From positions 20,832,260 through 20,896,259 of the forward strand of contig NC_081409.1 in the NCBI RefSeq assembly GCF_030272615.1: a stretch of DNA of 64,000 nucleotides, read 5' to 3'. The notes beneath the pieces were generated by a model. That model saw only the letters and a list, made by a program, of their open reading frames with translations. It had not been told where the DNA came from and made no database searches. Position numbers and translations under genes: made by a program. This stretch comes from Cryptomeria japonica. Its lineage: Eukaryota > Streptophyta > Pinopsida > Cupressales > Cupressaceae. Shown here in pieces: positions 34,980 to 44,800 of the stretch (the stretch's first letter is position 1; each line of letters starts with the position of its first letter).

Positions 34980-36198
34980 AAAATAAAAAAATAAAAAAAA
35001 CAAAAAAACAAACAAACAAATATAAGAAAAAGTGCAATAAAAACAGATGGTGAAAACCTGGCAAACAAGCGCTATCTGTCCGCTAGCTCTTCCATCTATT
35101 AGTTCATGCATTTTTCTGCTTGCATTCATTCTTCCATCAACGCTGAACATCATGAAGCCTTTATACATACGCAAGCATCCCAGATGGCTCCTTACCATGG
35201 TTTGGATCATTGGATATATCATAACGACTTTGTTTCTAGGCTTGCGGCAAAATCCTACACCTAGCTGGGGGCAAACTCTTGATCAATTTTGAGCTTAATC
35301 AAACAAGTAGACTAAATAGTTAGACAAATCTTATCAAGCGAAAACTGAGACACATCCAACATTGAACACAAGATCAAACTATCAACTATCAAGCTATCAC
35401 AAAATCAATCTAAGCACATCACACACTTTTCAGTGGATAATATCTTTTTGAATAATGATTGATTGTAACATGATTGTTCAAATTTTTTATATTGTTTTTC
35501 ATTATCATGATTTCTGAGTGACTCCAGGATGTCTTTGACTAGAGGAACAAGGAAGAAACATGATATTTTTCTTGTCTGCTGTCTGAAAATTAATCATTAA
35601 TATGTGCAAATTTGTCTAGGGACATGATCATTAGAATATCATTGAAGACATTTCCGATTTACGTATTGAAATGATTAATACTACCTGTTTTACGCAAACA
35701 ACACTCAGGTCATCTCGGTTCGATTATACCTTGATTCTTATGTTAACTTGCTATATCAAAATCTAGGAAAGAAGTGCTCAGGTCATCATGGTTTAATTAT
35801 ACCATCGATGTTTGCACTCACTTCCCACATTTCAAAAGCTCAATGATGACAAAAATGCAAAATAATCCAGTGACCAGTCCGGTCATAGCTTTGCATTCCA
35901 TTGCATTTCATTTGCATTCTAGCTTGCATTTCATTCTTGCATGGATCCCAAAAGCTTCTTTTATCCAAGGCTAAATCTATCACAGGAATCATCAAAGTAT
36001 CATCAAAAGTGTATACATAATCAGAATGATGATTCATATCTCTCCAGATATTGTCAACTCAGCAAAAATCTTATGCTATCTCCCTCAAATGCATCAGCAT
36101 CAGCATATCCAAAATTTTTTGCAACTGATATCAACAAACCATCAGTTCTTTATCTAATCAATCTTACCAAATGAAATCAATCAATCAAACCTAATCAA
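34980..36198 (+). other. A 3' non-coding region
   Basis: A-rich run (34980-35030), then AT-rich sequence. The only ORF of note is 35047-35292 (81 codons) with two hydrophobic stretches; I cannot support it as a gene. A long 3' non-coding region is common in Tat elements. Confidence 0.6.
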
Positions 36199-36486
36199 CT
36201 CATGTCTTATATAGGATGTATCCTTCCTGAAACCAGACGTGATCATCAATGTCTTATATAGGATGAATCCTTCCTAAAACCAGACGTTATGATCATCCAT
36301 GTCTTATATAGGATGAATCCTTCCTGACACCAGACAAATTGATTCTAACTCATGTCTTATACAGGATGTATCCTTCTTGAAACTAGACATGATCATCAAT
36401 GTCTTATACAGGATGAATCCTTCCTGAAACTAGACGTTATGGTCATCCATGTCTTATACAGGATGAATCCTTCCTAAAACCAGACT
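36199..36486 (+). repeat. Minisatellite upstream of A 3' LTR (6 x ~50 bp)
   Basis: Six units with core ATGTCTTATAYAGGATG and ATCCTTCCTGAAACCAGAC, starting near 36202, 36249, 36299, 36352, 36399 and 36449. Units 1-3 have TATATAGG and units 4-6 TATACAGG, so the array is a ~150-bp dimer of three ~50-bp subunits. Confidence 0.92.
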
Positions 36487-36763
36487 GAATCAAATCAATC
36501 AAGATTTTTCAATCTTACCGATCTAGGCAATCAAGCTAATCAAAGCACTCGCATTTTCATCAAACAATAGTTGCAGAAATCAAATCAAATCTATCGGGGT
36601 ATCAATCTCGCAAAAACTCCAAAGATCAATTATCTCAATTGATCTCCTGAGGGGGCATCATTATACTGGGATTTAGCAATCAAGAGCTGGGGCATCCTAT
36701 CAAATCAATACCATCATCAAAATGAGATTATTCTTTGAATAAATGCATCATCACACCTCGCTT
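36487..36763 (+). other. A 3' non-coding region after minisatellite
   Basis: No ORF or repeat seen. Contains GAGGGGGCATCA near 36650, a purine run that is too distant from the LTR to be the main polypurine tract. Confidence 0.6.
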
Positions 36764-36778
36764 CAAAGAGGGGCAAAA
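36764..36778 (+). other. Polypurine tract of A
   Basis: CAAAGAGGGGCAAAA directly precedes the 3' LTR start TGTATACACC. Confidence 0.88.
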
Positions 36779-37681
36779 TGTATACACCTAAAAATGGTCT
36801 GAAGATAATTAATTAAATAAGCAATTATTTAATTAATCCCTCCTCCCCAATTTAATTGAATTCACTAAGCAATTTTAATTAAATCTCTCATTCATCTACT
36901 TATTAATAAATCTAAGGATTTATTAAATAGGTTCATTTCATTTCACCCCTTTAATTAATTAATTCCCCCCCATCAAAATCATTTCTTCTAAACCTCCTAA
37001 TTAATTAAAATAATTCAAATCATGAGTTGTTGAAACTCATTAGCCATTTGCCTATTGAATGAATTTCTAAATTCAAAACCTAACCCATTCTACCTACCCC
37101 CATGTCCCCTTTCATCCAACATCTTCTAGAACCTTTGTGAAACTTGTCACTAAGTGTTCCCTTTAATCCAACCCCCTTTGCCATCCTCCTTCAATTTAAC
37201 CATTGATATCTTCAAATCAATCTCAACTGTTGATTCATGCCAACTCACCCCTAGCCTTGGAAAATCCTATAAATAGACCCTATTTTGGAGCTCAAAGGGT
37301 CCCAATTTGATTTCATCATATGCATTGTTACTATAGGCATCTAGCTTATAGTTTATCAGTTTTAGCAATGTTATCATGCTCATTTCAGCTTAACTCTTAG
37401 CTTAATCATGCTAGGATAATCATGAATTCATATAGCTTAATCATGCTATCATGCTAGATCATGCATCTTAATCATTCAAATCCTCCATCTAAGTGTAGTC
37501 AAGTCACTGGAATTTGCATACTAAGATCTGAGAGCAAAATCCACACTCGCATTTACTAGGAGGCAATAAGTCGATTAGCTATGGTTTTACATTTCATTGA
37601 TTTAATATACTAACCATGCTTGCAATGATTTATTGAGTGCATTGTGGTTGCAGGTACAGGTACACTTCACAGAGCACGACA
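36779..37681 (+). mobile_element. 3' LTR of A
   Basis: 903 bp, TGTATACACC to GAGCACGACA, followed by TSD CATAG (37682-37686). A TATAAATAG box lies at 37268-37276. Uninterrupted, so it shows what the 5' LTR looked like before C2 inserted. Confidence 0.95.
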
Positions 37682-37686
37682 CATAG

Positions 37687-37795
37687 AACTAATTACAAAT
37701 ACCAACTACTCCCCCTGAGAAGTAGCTTTCCTTCATCAAAGCCAGAAAAAGGTTTCTCTGTAAATTCTGCTGGTCTAATGCCAATCTCCAACTAT
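37687..37795 (-). other. B 3' untranslated region, proximal part
   Basis: Short stretch between the B pol stop (37796-37798) and the A insertion; includes a CTCAGGGGGAGTAG purine run on the minus strand. Confidence 0.7.
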
Positions 37796-38380
37796 CTAAG
37801 TCTCTACTGGTGAGTGTATTAGCCCAAGCTGCTCTCTGAGCTATTCAAAAGTTTCCTTAGGCAAAGGCTTAGTAAAGATATCTGCAATCTTCTCTTTAGT
37901 ATTCACATAAACTAGTTTCACTTCTTTTGCTTCAACATTCTCTTTTAGAAAATTTTATTTGATAGAAACATGTTTAGTTTTAGAGTAAAATACCGGATTC
38001 TTAGATATATCAATTTCTACCATATTATCACAGTAAATAATTATAGGCTCTTTGCATTTTACCTTTATGTCCTTCAACATTTGCTTAATCCATAATACCT
38101 TAATACAATTAGTTGTTGCTGCAACATATTCTGATTTTGTTGTTGATAATGATGTACAACTCTATTTCTTGCTCAACCATGAGATCAATCTGCTACCAAG
38201 AAAGAATGCCCCGCTGGTGGTGCTCTTTCTGTCATCTACATCTCCTGCCCAATTAGCATCAGTGTATGCACATAAATCAAAATTTTCATAATTAGGATAC
38301 CATAAACTAAGATTTGTTGTGCCTTGTAAATATCGGAAAATCCTTTTCACTACTGATTCATGATTTTCCTTAAGATTACT
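37796..38380 (-). pseudogene. B RNase H and pol C-terminus
   Basis: Copia RNase H on the minus strand: AYTDANWAGDVDDRKSTTSGAFF, SWLSKK, then SEYVAATTNCIKVLW, YCDNMVEIDISKNPVF, and the tail ADIFTKPLPKETFE typical of copia pol ends. Stops: TAG at about 38378 (RF*SNLKE), one after SWLSKK, one near HVSIK and one in the tail. It removes RNA from the hybrid in an active element; here it is dead. Confidence 0.9.
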
Positions 38381-39444
38381 CTAAAATCTTGAAATAATAC
38401 ATACTGCATTAAAAATATCAAGTCTTGTTTGTGTCAAATACAGTAAACCTCCAATCATATATTTATATCTTGTCGGATTAACAGGTGTTGAATCATCCTT
38501 CAATGATAGTTTATCAGTTGTAGTCATAGGAGTACTTACCAGTTTAGAGTTTTCCATACCAAATTTCTTTAGTAGTTCCTTCAAGTACTTTGATTGACAT
38601 ATGAATATACCTTTATCAATCCATGAAATATGTAATCCTAAAAATAATTTTATCTCCCCAATCATAGACATTTCAAATTCTTCTCGCATCTTATTAGAAC
38701 AGTCTTTACACAATCCATCTTTTCCTCCAAAAAAAATATCATCAACAAAAATTTCAATAAACAAGATGTCATCATTTGTCACTTTGAAATATAAGTTGTT
38801 GTCAGCATTATCTTTATTGTAACCAAGCTTCAAAAGATATTTTTCCAATCTAGCATACCACGCTCTAGGAGCTTGCTTCAATCCATATAAAGCTTTCCTT
38901 AACCTACAAACCATATCTTTGTCATTTGTCAAAGAAAATCCATCAGGTTGTTCAATGTAGACTTCCTCTTCAAGATCACCATTCAGAAATACACATTTAA
39001 CATCCATTTGATATACTTTATAGTTCTTGTGTGCTGTAAATGCTAGGAATAGTCTAACTACCTCAATTCTAGCTACCAGTGCAAAGGTTTCATTGCAATC
39101 AATTCCCTCTTTCTGTGAATATCCCTTACACACTAATCTTGCTTTGTTTCTAGTTACCTTGCCATCTTCATTAATTTTATTTTTGAATACGCATTTAGTT
39201 CCAATTACATTTTTGTTTTTAGGTCGAGGAACCAATGTCCATGTGTTATTCTTTTCAATTTGTCCCAATTCATCTTCCATAGCCTTAATCCAATTTTTGT
39301 CTTCACATGCCTCATTAAATGATGCTGGTTCAATTTGAGAAATTAAACATACCTCTTCATTTTCCAATCTTCCTCTAGTCATAACTCCTTGATACTTGTT
39401 CCCAATTATCTGACTTTCAGAGTGATTCAATCTTACATACCTGG
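38381..39444 (-). pseudogene. B reverse transcriptase
   Basis: Open copia RT frame on the minus strand: [19 protein letters not shown] linker, [70 protein letters not shown] and the catalytic FVDDIFFGG (FVDD for YVDD). The open frame seems to extend into 39571, but 39445 onward is the LTR of C; the native gene continues at 47250. Trp-to-Cys and other changes in conserved blocks ([19 protein letters not shown]) show decay even where no stop is present. Confidence 0.93.
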
Positions 39445-39616
39445 TGTAGCGTCCTAAAATTGCGACACTTGCAATTTTGACTGCATTTCGGTCTTCACGA
39501 TGGCGACACAACACGCAACCTGAATGGAGACCCCGAAACTGGCTCACGACATTGAAAACTGTATTTTTCAAGCACCCTGGCCTGAACCTCCTTGCACCCT
39601 GCTGTCCCGGGAGGTG

Positions 39617-39689
39617 GGACCAGCGCGCCCAGTGCCCTGGTCCTTCAGGACCAGGGCGCCCAGGACCATGGCGCCCAGCGCCCTGGTCC
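39617..39689 (+). repeat. Palindromic GC units in C 5' LTR U3
   Basis: 27-bp units at 39617-39643 and 39663-39689 with a half unit at 39648-39662. The 12-bp arms GGACCAGGGCGC (39648) and GCGCCCTGGTCC (39678) are perfectly complementary. They lie about 120-200 bp upstream of the TATA box. The 3' LTR has one unit, 46227-46253. Confidence 0.9.
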
Positions 39690-39812
39690 CTGGGTCCTAT
39701 TTTGGGCCCGGTCTCCTAAGGGGTCTCGGGTCTTTTTGTTTGCAATTTGGAAATTAACTTTCCTGGTCGACCTAAGGTCGGGAAAATCAGTCTATCAGCC
39801 CTAAATGACAAG

Positions 39813-39820
39813 TATATAAA
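39813..39820 (+). promoter_or_regulatory. Putative TATA box of C
   Basis: TATATAAA in AGTATATAAACTACA; conserved in the 3' LTR (46377-46384) and in both C2 LTRs. Confidence 0.65.
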
Positions 39821-40294
39821 CTACATTTTTCTCTCTCATTTGGCATGAGAAGCACATATGTGTACAAGCGTGGAAATTATACTCAAGTATTCAAGCATTC
39901 AAGCATTCCTTCAAGCAATTGATCATTTCAAGTCTCCATTCAAGGCTAAGTGTTGCATTCAAGACAAGGATTCAACCATTGAAGAGGAGATCACATACTA
40001 CATACAACATACAACATACAACATACAACATCTAAACCTTCTCACATAAGGATACAAACATCCTTAGAACAAGGTATTAGTACTTGTTTTACAGTCATTT
40101 ACATTTACAGCTCTTGCTCATTTCTTGGTTAATTCCAAAACCGGGGTTTGACCTAAAGGCAAACCCCTAATCCCTAACCCCCCAATCATCTTCGCTTTTC
40201 TGTGTGTAGGTTGCAGGTACGTGGCTGAAATTGAAGATCTGGAATCCTTGTGCAGAGACGAATAGGTCCCCCTTCGTTTCGCGGATTTTTCAGA

Positions 40295-40322
40295 GGACCG
40301 TGGCGCCGGGCGCCATCGTCCC
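40295..40322 (+). repeat. GGCGCC hairpin in C 5' LTR (R/U5 side)
   Basis: Core GTGGCGCCGGGCGCCATCG, flanked by GGACC and GTCCC. It lies ~480 bp downstream of the TATA box, so it should be in the RNA. The same hairpin is at 46842-46869 in the 3' LTR. Confidence 0.85.
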
Positions 40323-40700
40323 GACAACTTTTGCTCAAATTTGCAGGATAGCGCCATATCGACATTTTACTGCTAATTCCAGGTCCGCAGCTTCATACTG
40401 TATTCCTATCTTAGTTTATAAGTGAATCTTTGTCACTTTCTATGCATGCTTAGCTTAATTCTCCTATCAACATTCTTTACAAAAGAGGGTAGCCTTGATG
40501 TCTTAACCCTTGAAACACATTTAGCATCCAATCTTGCATTGCGTGGAATTGGATCTTGTGGGTTTCAACCCCTCTTTTGAATGTAAAGTCTCTCCCCTAA
40601 GTGAAAGCCATCGAATCCTAGCGAACCTCCCTTCTCTCTCCTCGGAGTTGGAAGAGGGGAGAACAACTAGGGTTCGATCGCGATTTTCCGTTTTACATTT

Positions 40701-40719
40701 TGGTGAACCCGACGTGAAC
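40701..40719 (+). other. Primer binding site of C
   Basis: TGGTGAACCCGACGTGAAC starts after TTT following the LTR. Identical in C2. The tRNA was not assigned. Confidence 0.87.
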
Positions 40720-41063
40720 ATCCTTTCTGATTTTTCATGCTTAGATCTGAAAAAATTGATTACATTTCCATGTTTGATCTTTTGCAAAATTTTAGAGGTG
40801 ATTGCATAAAAACCCTAAATTTTCTTTTTAGTAATTGAGCTTGCGAAATGTCTAAATGTTAATGCTTGTTTCAGATCTGCCCTTCTATTACAAATTATCA
40901 ATTCATATCTATGCTTTAATTCTGAAAATTAAGTGGTTAAGTGTCAAAACCCTAATTTTTGAAACCCTCTTGATTCAACCTTTGTCCAACAATTTCACTG
41001 ATCAAAACATCTCCAAATCAACTGTAACTTTGGATTCCGCAATAAAATCACAATATCTGTCAT

Positions 41064-41142
41064 CCCTGAAAATTTGGAAAAAAGTTGCGAGGACCGTGGC
41101 GCCGAGCGCCATCGTCCCCGACATTTTTTCCGAAATTTCGGG
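41064..41142 (+). repeat. C leader palindrome 1 (79 nt)
   Basis: Centre GTGGCGCCGAGCGCCATCG; inner arms GGACCG / CGTCC; outer arms CTGAAAATTTGGAAAAAA and TTTTTTCCGAAATTTCGG. The RNA could form a stem of more than 30 pairs with few mismatches. Confidence 0.88.
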
Positions 41143-41682
41143 AGCGAGATCTTACTGTATTTTCCTGCTAAAATCCAGAATTTTGGCTGATTTTATCAAT
41201 TTTAACACCTTCAAAATTATAGTCAAAGTTGGTCTTGTGATTGCTTGGATTAAGGCTTCTAAACATTTAAAAATCATTGAAATTGAAATTTTGTGTCAAA
41301 ATTGTGTTCTTACTGTCCTAAATCTAAAAAGTGTGTTTGCATTCATTAAAAATTTCAGTGCTTTATTTAAATTCTTGCAATTTGTGACTTTTGAAATTAA
41401 GTGCTTAATTACAACAACTTTAATTTCCGCTTTCAAAATTGAATTTTGCGTGAAATTGAGTCAATTTTCAAATCTCAAAATTTGCATTGCTCTTGGAATT
41501 CCCTCTAAAATCATAAAATTCAAAATTTCAGTTTCCCTCTCTTTTTCAAAATTCAAATTTTGCATTTTTCGACAATCTTGGTAGGGTTCAATTTCGAGAT
41601 TGCAGCTTTAATTTGGCCTATCTACAAATCGTAAAATCACTCAATTTTTTTAGATTAGCTCTAAAATCATCATACCTTTCAT

Positions 41683-41765
41683 CCCTGCAAATTTCGAAAA
41701 AAGTTGTAAGGACCGTGTTGCACTCCGGGCACCACGGTCCCGGACATTTTTTCCGAAATTTCGGG
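41683..41765 (+). repeat. C leader palindrome 2 (83 nt)
   Basis: Same design as palindrome 1 with a diverged core (GACCGTGTTGCACTCC, then CACCACGGTCC) and outer arms CTGCAAATTTCGAAAAAA / TTTTTTCCGAAATTTCGG. It ends about 100 nt before the gag ATG. Confidence 0.87.
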
Positions 41766-41867
41766 AGACTGTTGTGATTGCATTTAACAGCTTAAATCCA
41801 GAAGATTGGCTGATTTTACTGAAAATTGCTACCTCTAAAATCAAAATTTTCTCTCCCTCTCTAGTGC

Positions 41868-44800
41868 ATGAGTTTTACAACAATAAGCCCTACTTACACT
41901 ATTCCCGTTAGACGAAGCCGTAGAATTAAGTCTTTCCGAGGTTTAACTACTGAGGAGATGGAACCTAATTTGAATAGCCTTTTTAACGAGGACATGGGTA
42001 ATTCCTCTAATCCTCCTAATGATGAAGAAGCTCTCCATGAGGTTTCTGTAGAACAACTTTCGAAATTGGATAACCAATTTGATGATTTTCGACAATGGAT
42101 GTCTCAAGAATACCCTGATAGTCAAGCTCTTCCTTTAATTGAGGGTCTAAAACGTATGCTTCAAAGTGATAAGAATGGAATTGATATTTTGCATGGTATT
42201 GCACACATCGTGGATTCGAATGTGATACCTATGAAGAGTTGTGCTGAAAATTTAGGTTATACACAACCTCCTACTCAAGTCAATCATTCTATTCCTTTGA
42301 CAACTTCTATTGCTAGCATACCTACTTTTACATCAAACATAATGGCTACTTCTACACAAGACATTCCTCCTATGATCACCAGTCATGGGGGCAACCCTTC
42401 TTCTTCAGTTAACCCTCTTCCTTCATTCAATCCGACTTCTTCATTCATTCCTTCAATGAGTGTGCCTATTATATCTTCACAAATGAACATGACGCAAGGG
42501 GGCAATTCATTTAACCATTCCATTCCTCCTTGTAGTGTTCCTCCTGTTCAATCATCTCCTATGACTAATTATCATAGGGTCCCACCACCTTACTCTCTAC
42601 CTTCCTTCAATAACATAACACCTCCATCTCAATCTAACACATCTAATATCAACTCTTCGACTAAAGCGACCATTAACAATCTTGCACAAACTGTCTCTTC
42701 TTTACAGCAACAAATTGCCTCTATGAATCAATCTAAGTTTAGTGTGCCCACATTTGATGTTGCGAGCCCACTTTCTCTTGACATTGTTCGAGCTATTCCC
42801 CCTAAACATGTTGAAATCCCGCATTTGGAACTTTATAATGGTAAAGGAGATCCTCTAACACATGTTAAGACTTTTCAAACAATATGTACCGATTTTGCTT
42901 ATGACCAAAGGTTGCTTGCAAAACTGTTCACTAGAACATTAAGAGACAAAGCCCTACAATGGTATTGCTCGTTGCCTTCCTATTCTATTACTTCTTTCGA
43001 ACAACTTGCAAATGCTTTCATTCAACAATTTCAAAACAATATAAGTCCTAAAGTTACTTTGATTGATTTAATGCATTGTAAACAAGGTGTTAAAGAAAAA
43101 GTGACTGATTTCATTGGTAGATATAAGCATTTGTATGCTCAAATTTCTTTTCCAGTGCCTGACAATGATATTCAAAGAATCTTTATTTCTAATTTACAAA
43201 AAGATATTCGAGACAAACTTCTGTTTTCTGAGTTTACTTCTTTCCAACAGTTGTGTGCCACTCTTCACAATTATCAACTGACTGTGAGTCAAATGGAACA
43301 ATCACATCCTATGGCTCCGAGTGATAAGGGTGATAGCAGTCAACAACCATTTGGGAAGTTTAAACCGAATAGAGATTCCATCAAATTCAATGAAAACATC
43401 ATCAACAACAATGTGAATGCAGCATCAGGTGTGCCTCCTATTTCTAAATTTTTCAAGAAAGAAAGAAAGTATACTCCTTTGAATGAATCATTGCATAGTA
43501 TTATGAATAAGTTATTGGAACAAAATGTGCTTACTCTTCCTCCTATAAGACAAATTGATCCTGCAAAGATTACTTCACCTTATTTTGATAACAAATCTTT
43601 TTGTCAATTTCACCGTCAGCCTAGGCATGATACTGAAAAATGTTTTTCTTTAAAGGGTAAAATTCAAGATTTGATTGATAACAATACTATCTCTGTTTCT
43701 GGAGTGAATGATAAAGGCAACACATCTGTAGCTCCTCCTAACCAAAATCTTCAGATTTTCACTGATCCATTGCCTTCTCATACCTCTAATGCAATTGAGG
43801 CTAATGATTCCTCTCTCTCATCTGATGGTCTTGTGTCTATGACTCCGAATGTGATTAACTTTGTAGAACAACAAGAAATCCCTAAAGAACCTTCCATCAC
43901 ATTTGATTCTAGTGAAACCATTAGGGCACCTAATGGTCCTTTATACATAGTTGCAAAAGTCAAGAATACACCTTGTCGTGGAGTGCTTATTGATCCTTCG
44001 TGCGTGATTAATGTTATTACTGAAGAATTCCTTTTTACTTTGCAATTGAATCAAGTGATATATGACAAAACAGATGTGATTGTGAAATTATTTGATGCAT
44101 TTTCTTCTCCTGCAATTGGTTCTATTACATTGCCTATTGAGGTCCATAACAAATCTCTTGATGTGAACTTTGCTATTATTCCATTTGCCGAACAATTTCG
44201 TGTGAAGCTTGGTTATCCTTGGCTATCTTCCATGAAAGCTATTGCTTCTCCTATTCATAAGTGTTTGAAATTTTCCCATAATGGTGAAGTTGTTACTATC
44301 AATCATAGTCTCTTTAAACCAGCTGAAAGAACTTCTAGCGTTCCTATTGATTACTTTTGGCCTAAACAATTCCAATCTCTTCCTCCGCGAAGTGATCATC
44401 TTTTCAAATCTTATCAAAAGTGGAAAACAGATATGATCCTATCTCTAAGTGAACCTAGAACACCTAAACTTGATATTCCTATCATTCTTGAGAAGGAAGT
44501 TCTTCCTTTGAAAGATAAAACTAATGTCTTTCCTCAAGAAGATTCCCAACCCATCCCTATGGATGTGACTATGTCTATGCCTAATAAACTTCCTAAGAGT
44601 AGACCTATACCTCTTCGTCATGATGGACTTGGTCTTCTCCCTAAACCAAAAATTCCTCCTTTATATGGAGCAGTTCCTCCTCCTTCTTTTTATAGAGAGG
44701 AGAGACCTTCTTCTTCTCCTATTATCCAGCCTAAGAGACCACAACCTAAACACCCAAGTGATAAGGATGAGAACATTCCTCCTCCTCAATCTTCTCCACT

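Larger units (their letters stand above)
10647..37681 (+). mobile_element. Tat-like Ty3/gypsy element A, defective
   Basis: A has a 5' LTR (10647-19351, interrupted by C2) and a 3' LTR (36779-37681), with perfect TSD CATAG at 10642-10646 and 37682-37686. The interior has a long leader (invaded by H), a protease-like ORF, a pol remnant with RNase H and integrase but no reverse transcriptase, a minisatellite and a polypurine tract. The long leader, long 3' non-coding tail and RNase H of this type suggest the Tat lineage. It cannot transpose by itself. Confidence 0.92.
39445..40697 (+). mobile_element. 5' LTR of C
   Basis: 1253 bp, TGTAGCGTCC to TTTTACA. TATATAAA at 39813-39820 is the likely TATA box, so U3 covers about the first 395 bp. 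U3 holds two and a half palindromic units (39617-39689); a GGCGCC hairpin lies downstream of the TATA box at 40295-40322. Confidence 0.94.
40720..41867 (+). other. C leader with two long hairpins
   Basis: AT-rich 1.15-kb leader before the gag ATG. The two GC-cored palindromes are annotated separately. A 242-codon open frame (40856-41584) is rich in Leu, Ile, Lys, Phe and Ser from AT bias, overlaps the first hairpin and has no recognisable domain. It is also open in C2, but the whole region is simply conserved, so I do not call it a gene. Confidence 0.75.

Noticed and set aside
36199-36486. CRISPR-like spaced repeats
   Set aside because: Units are imperfect tandem repeats with related sequence between cores, inside a plant retrotransposon.
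39445-39571. Extension of B's RT frame upstream to 39571
   Set aside because: The bases 39445-39571 are the LTR of C (TSD CCTGG at 39440-39444); the open frame across the joint is accidental.
40856-41584. 242-codon open frame in the C leader (also 16906-17634 in C2)
   Set aside because: Composition is that of AT-rich DNA, it runs through the GC hairpin, and no domain is seen. Its presence in both copies reflects overall near-identity.
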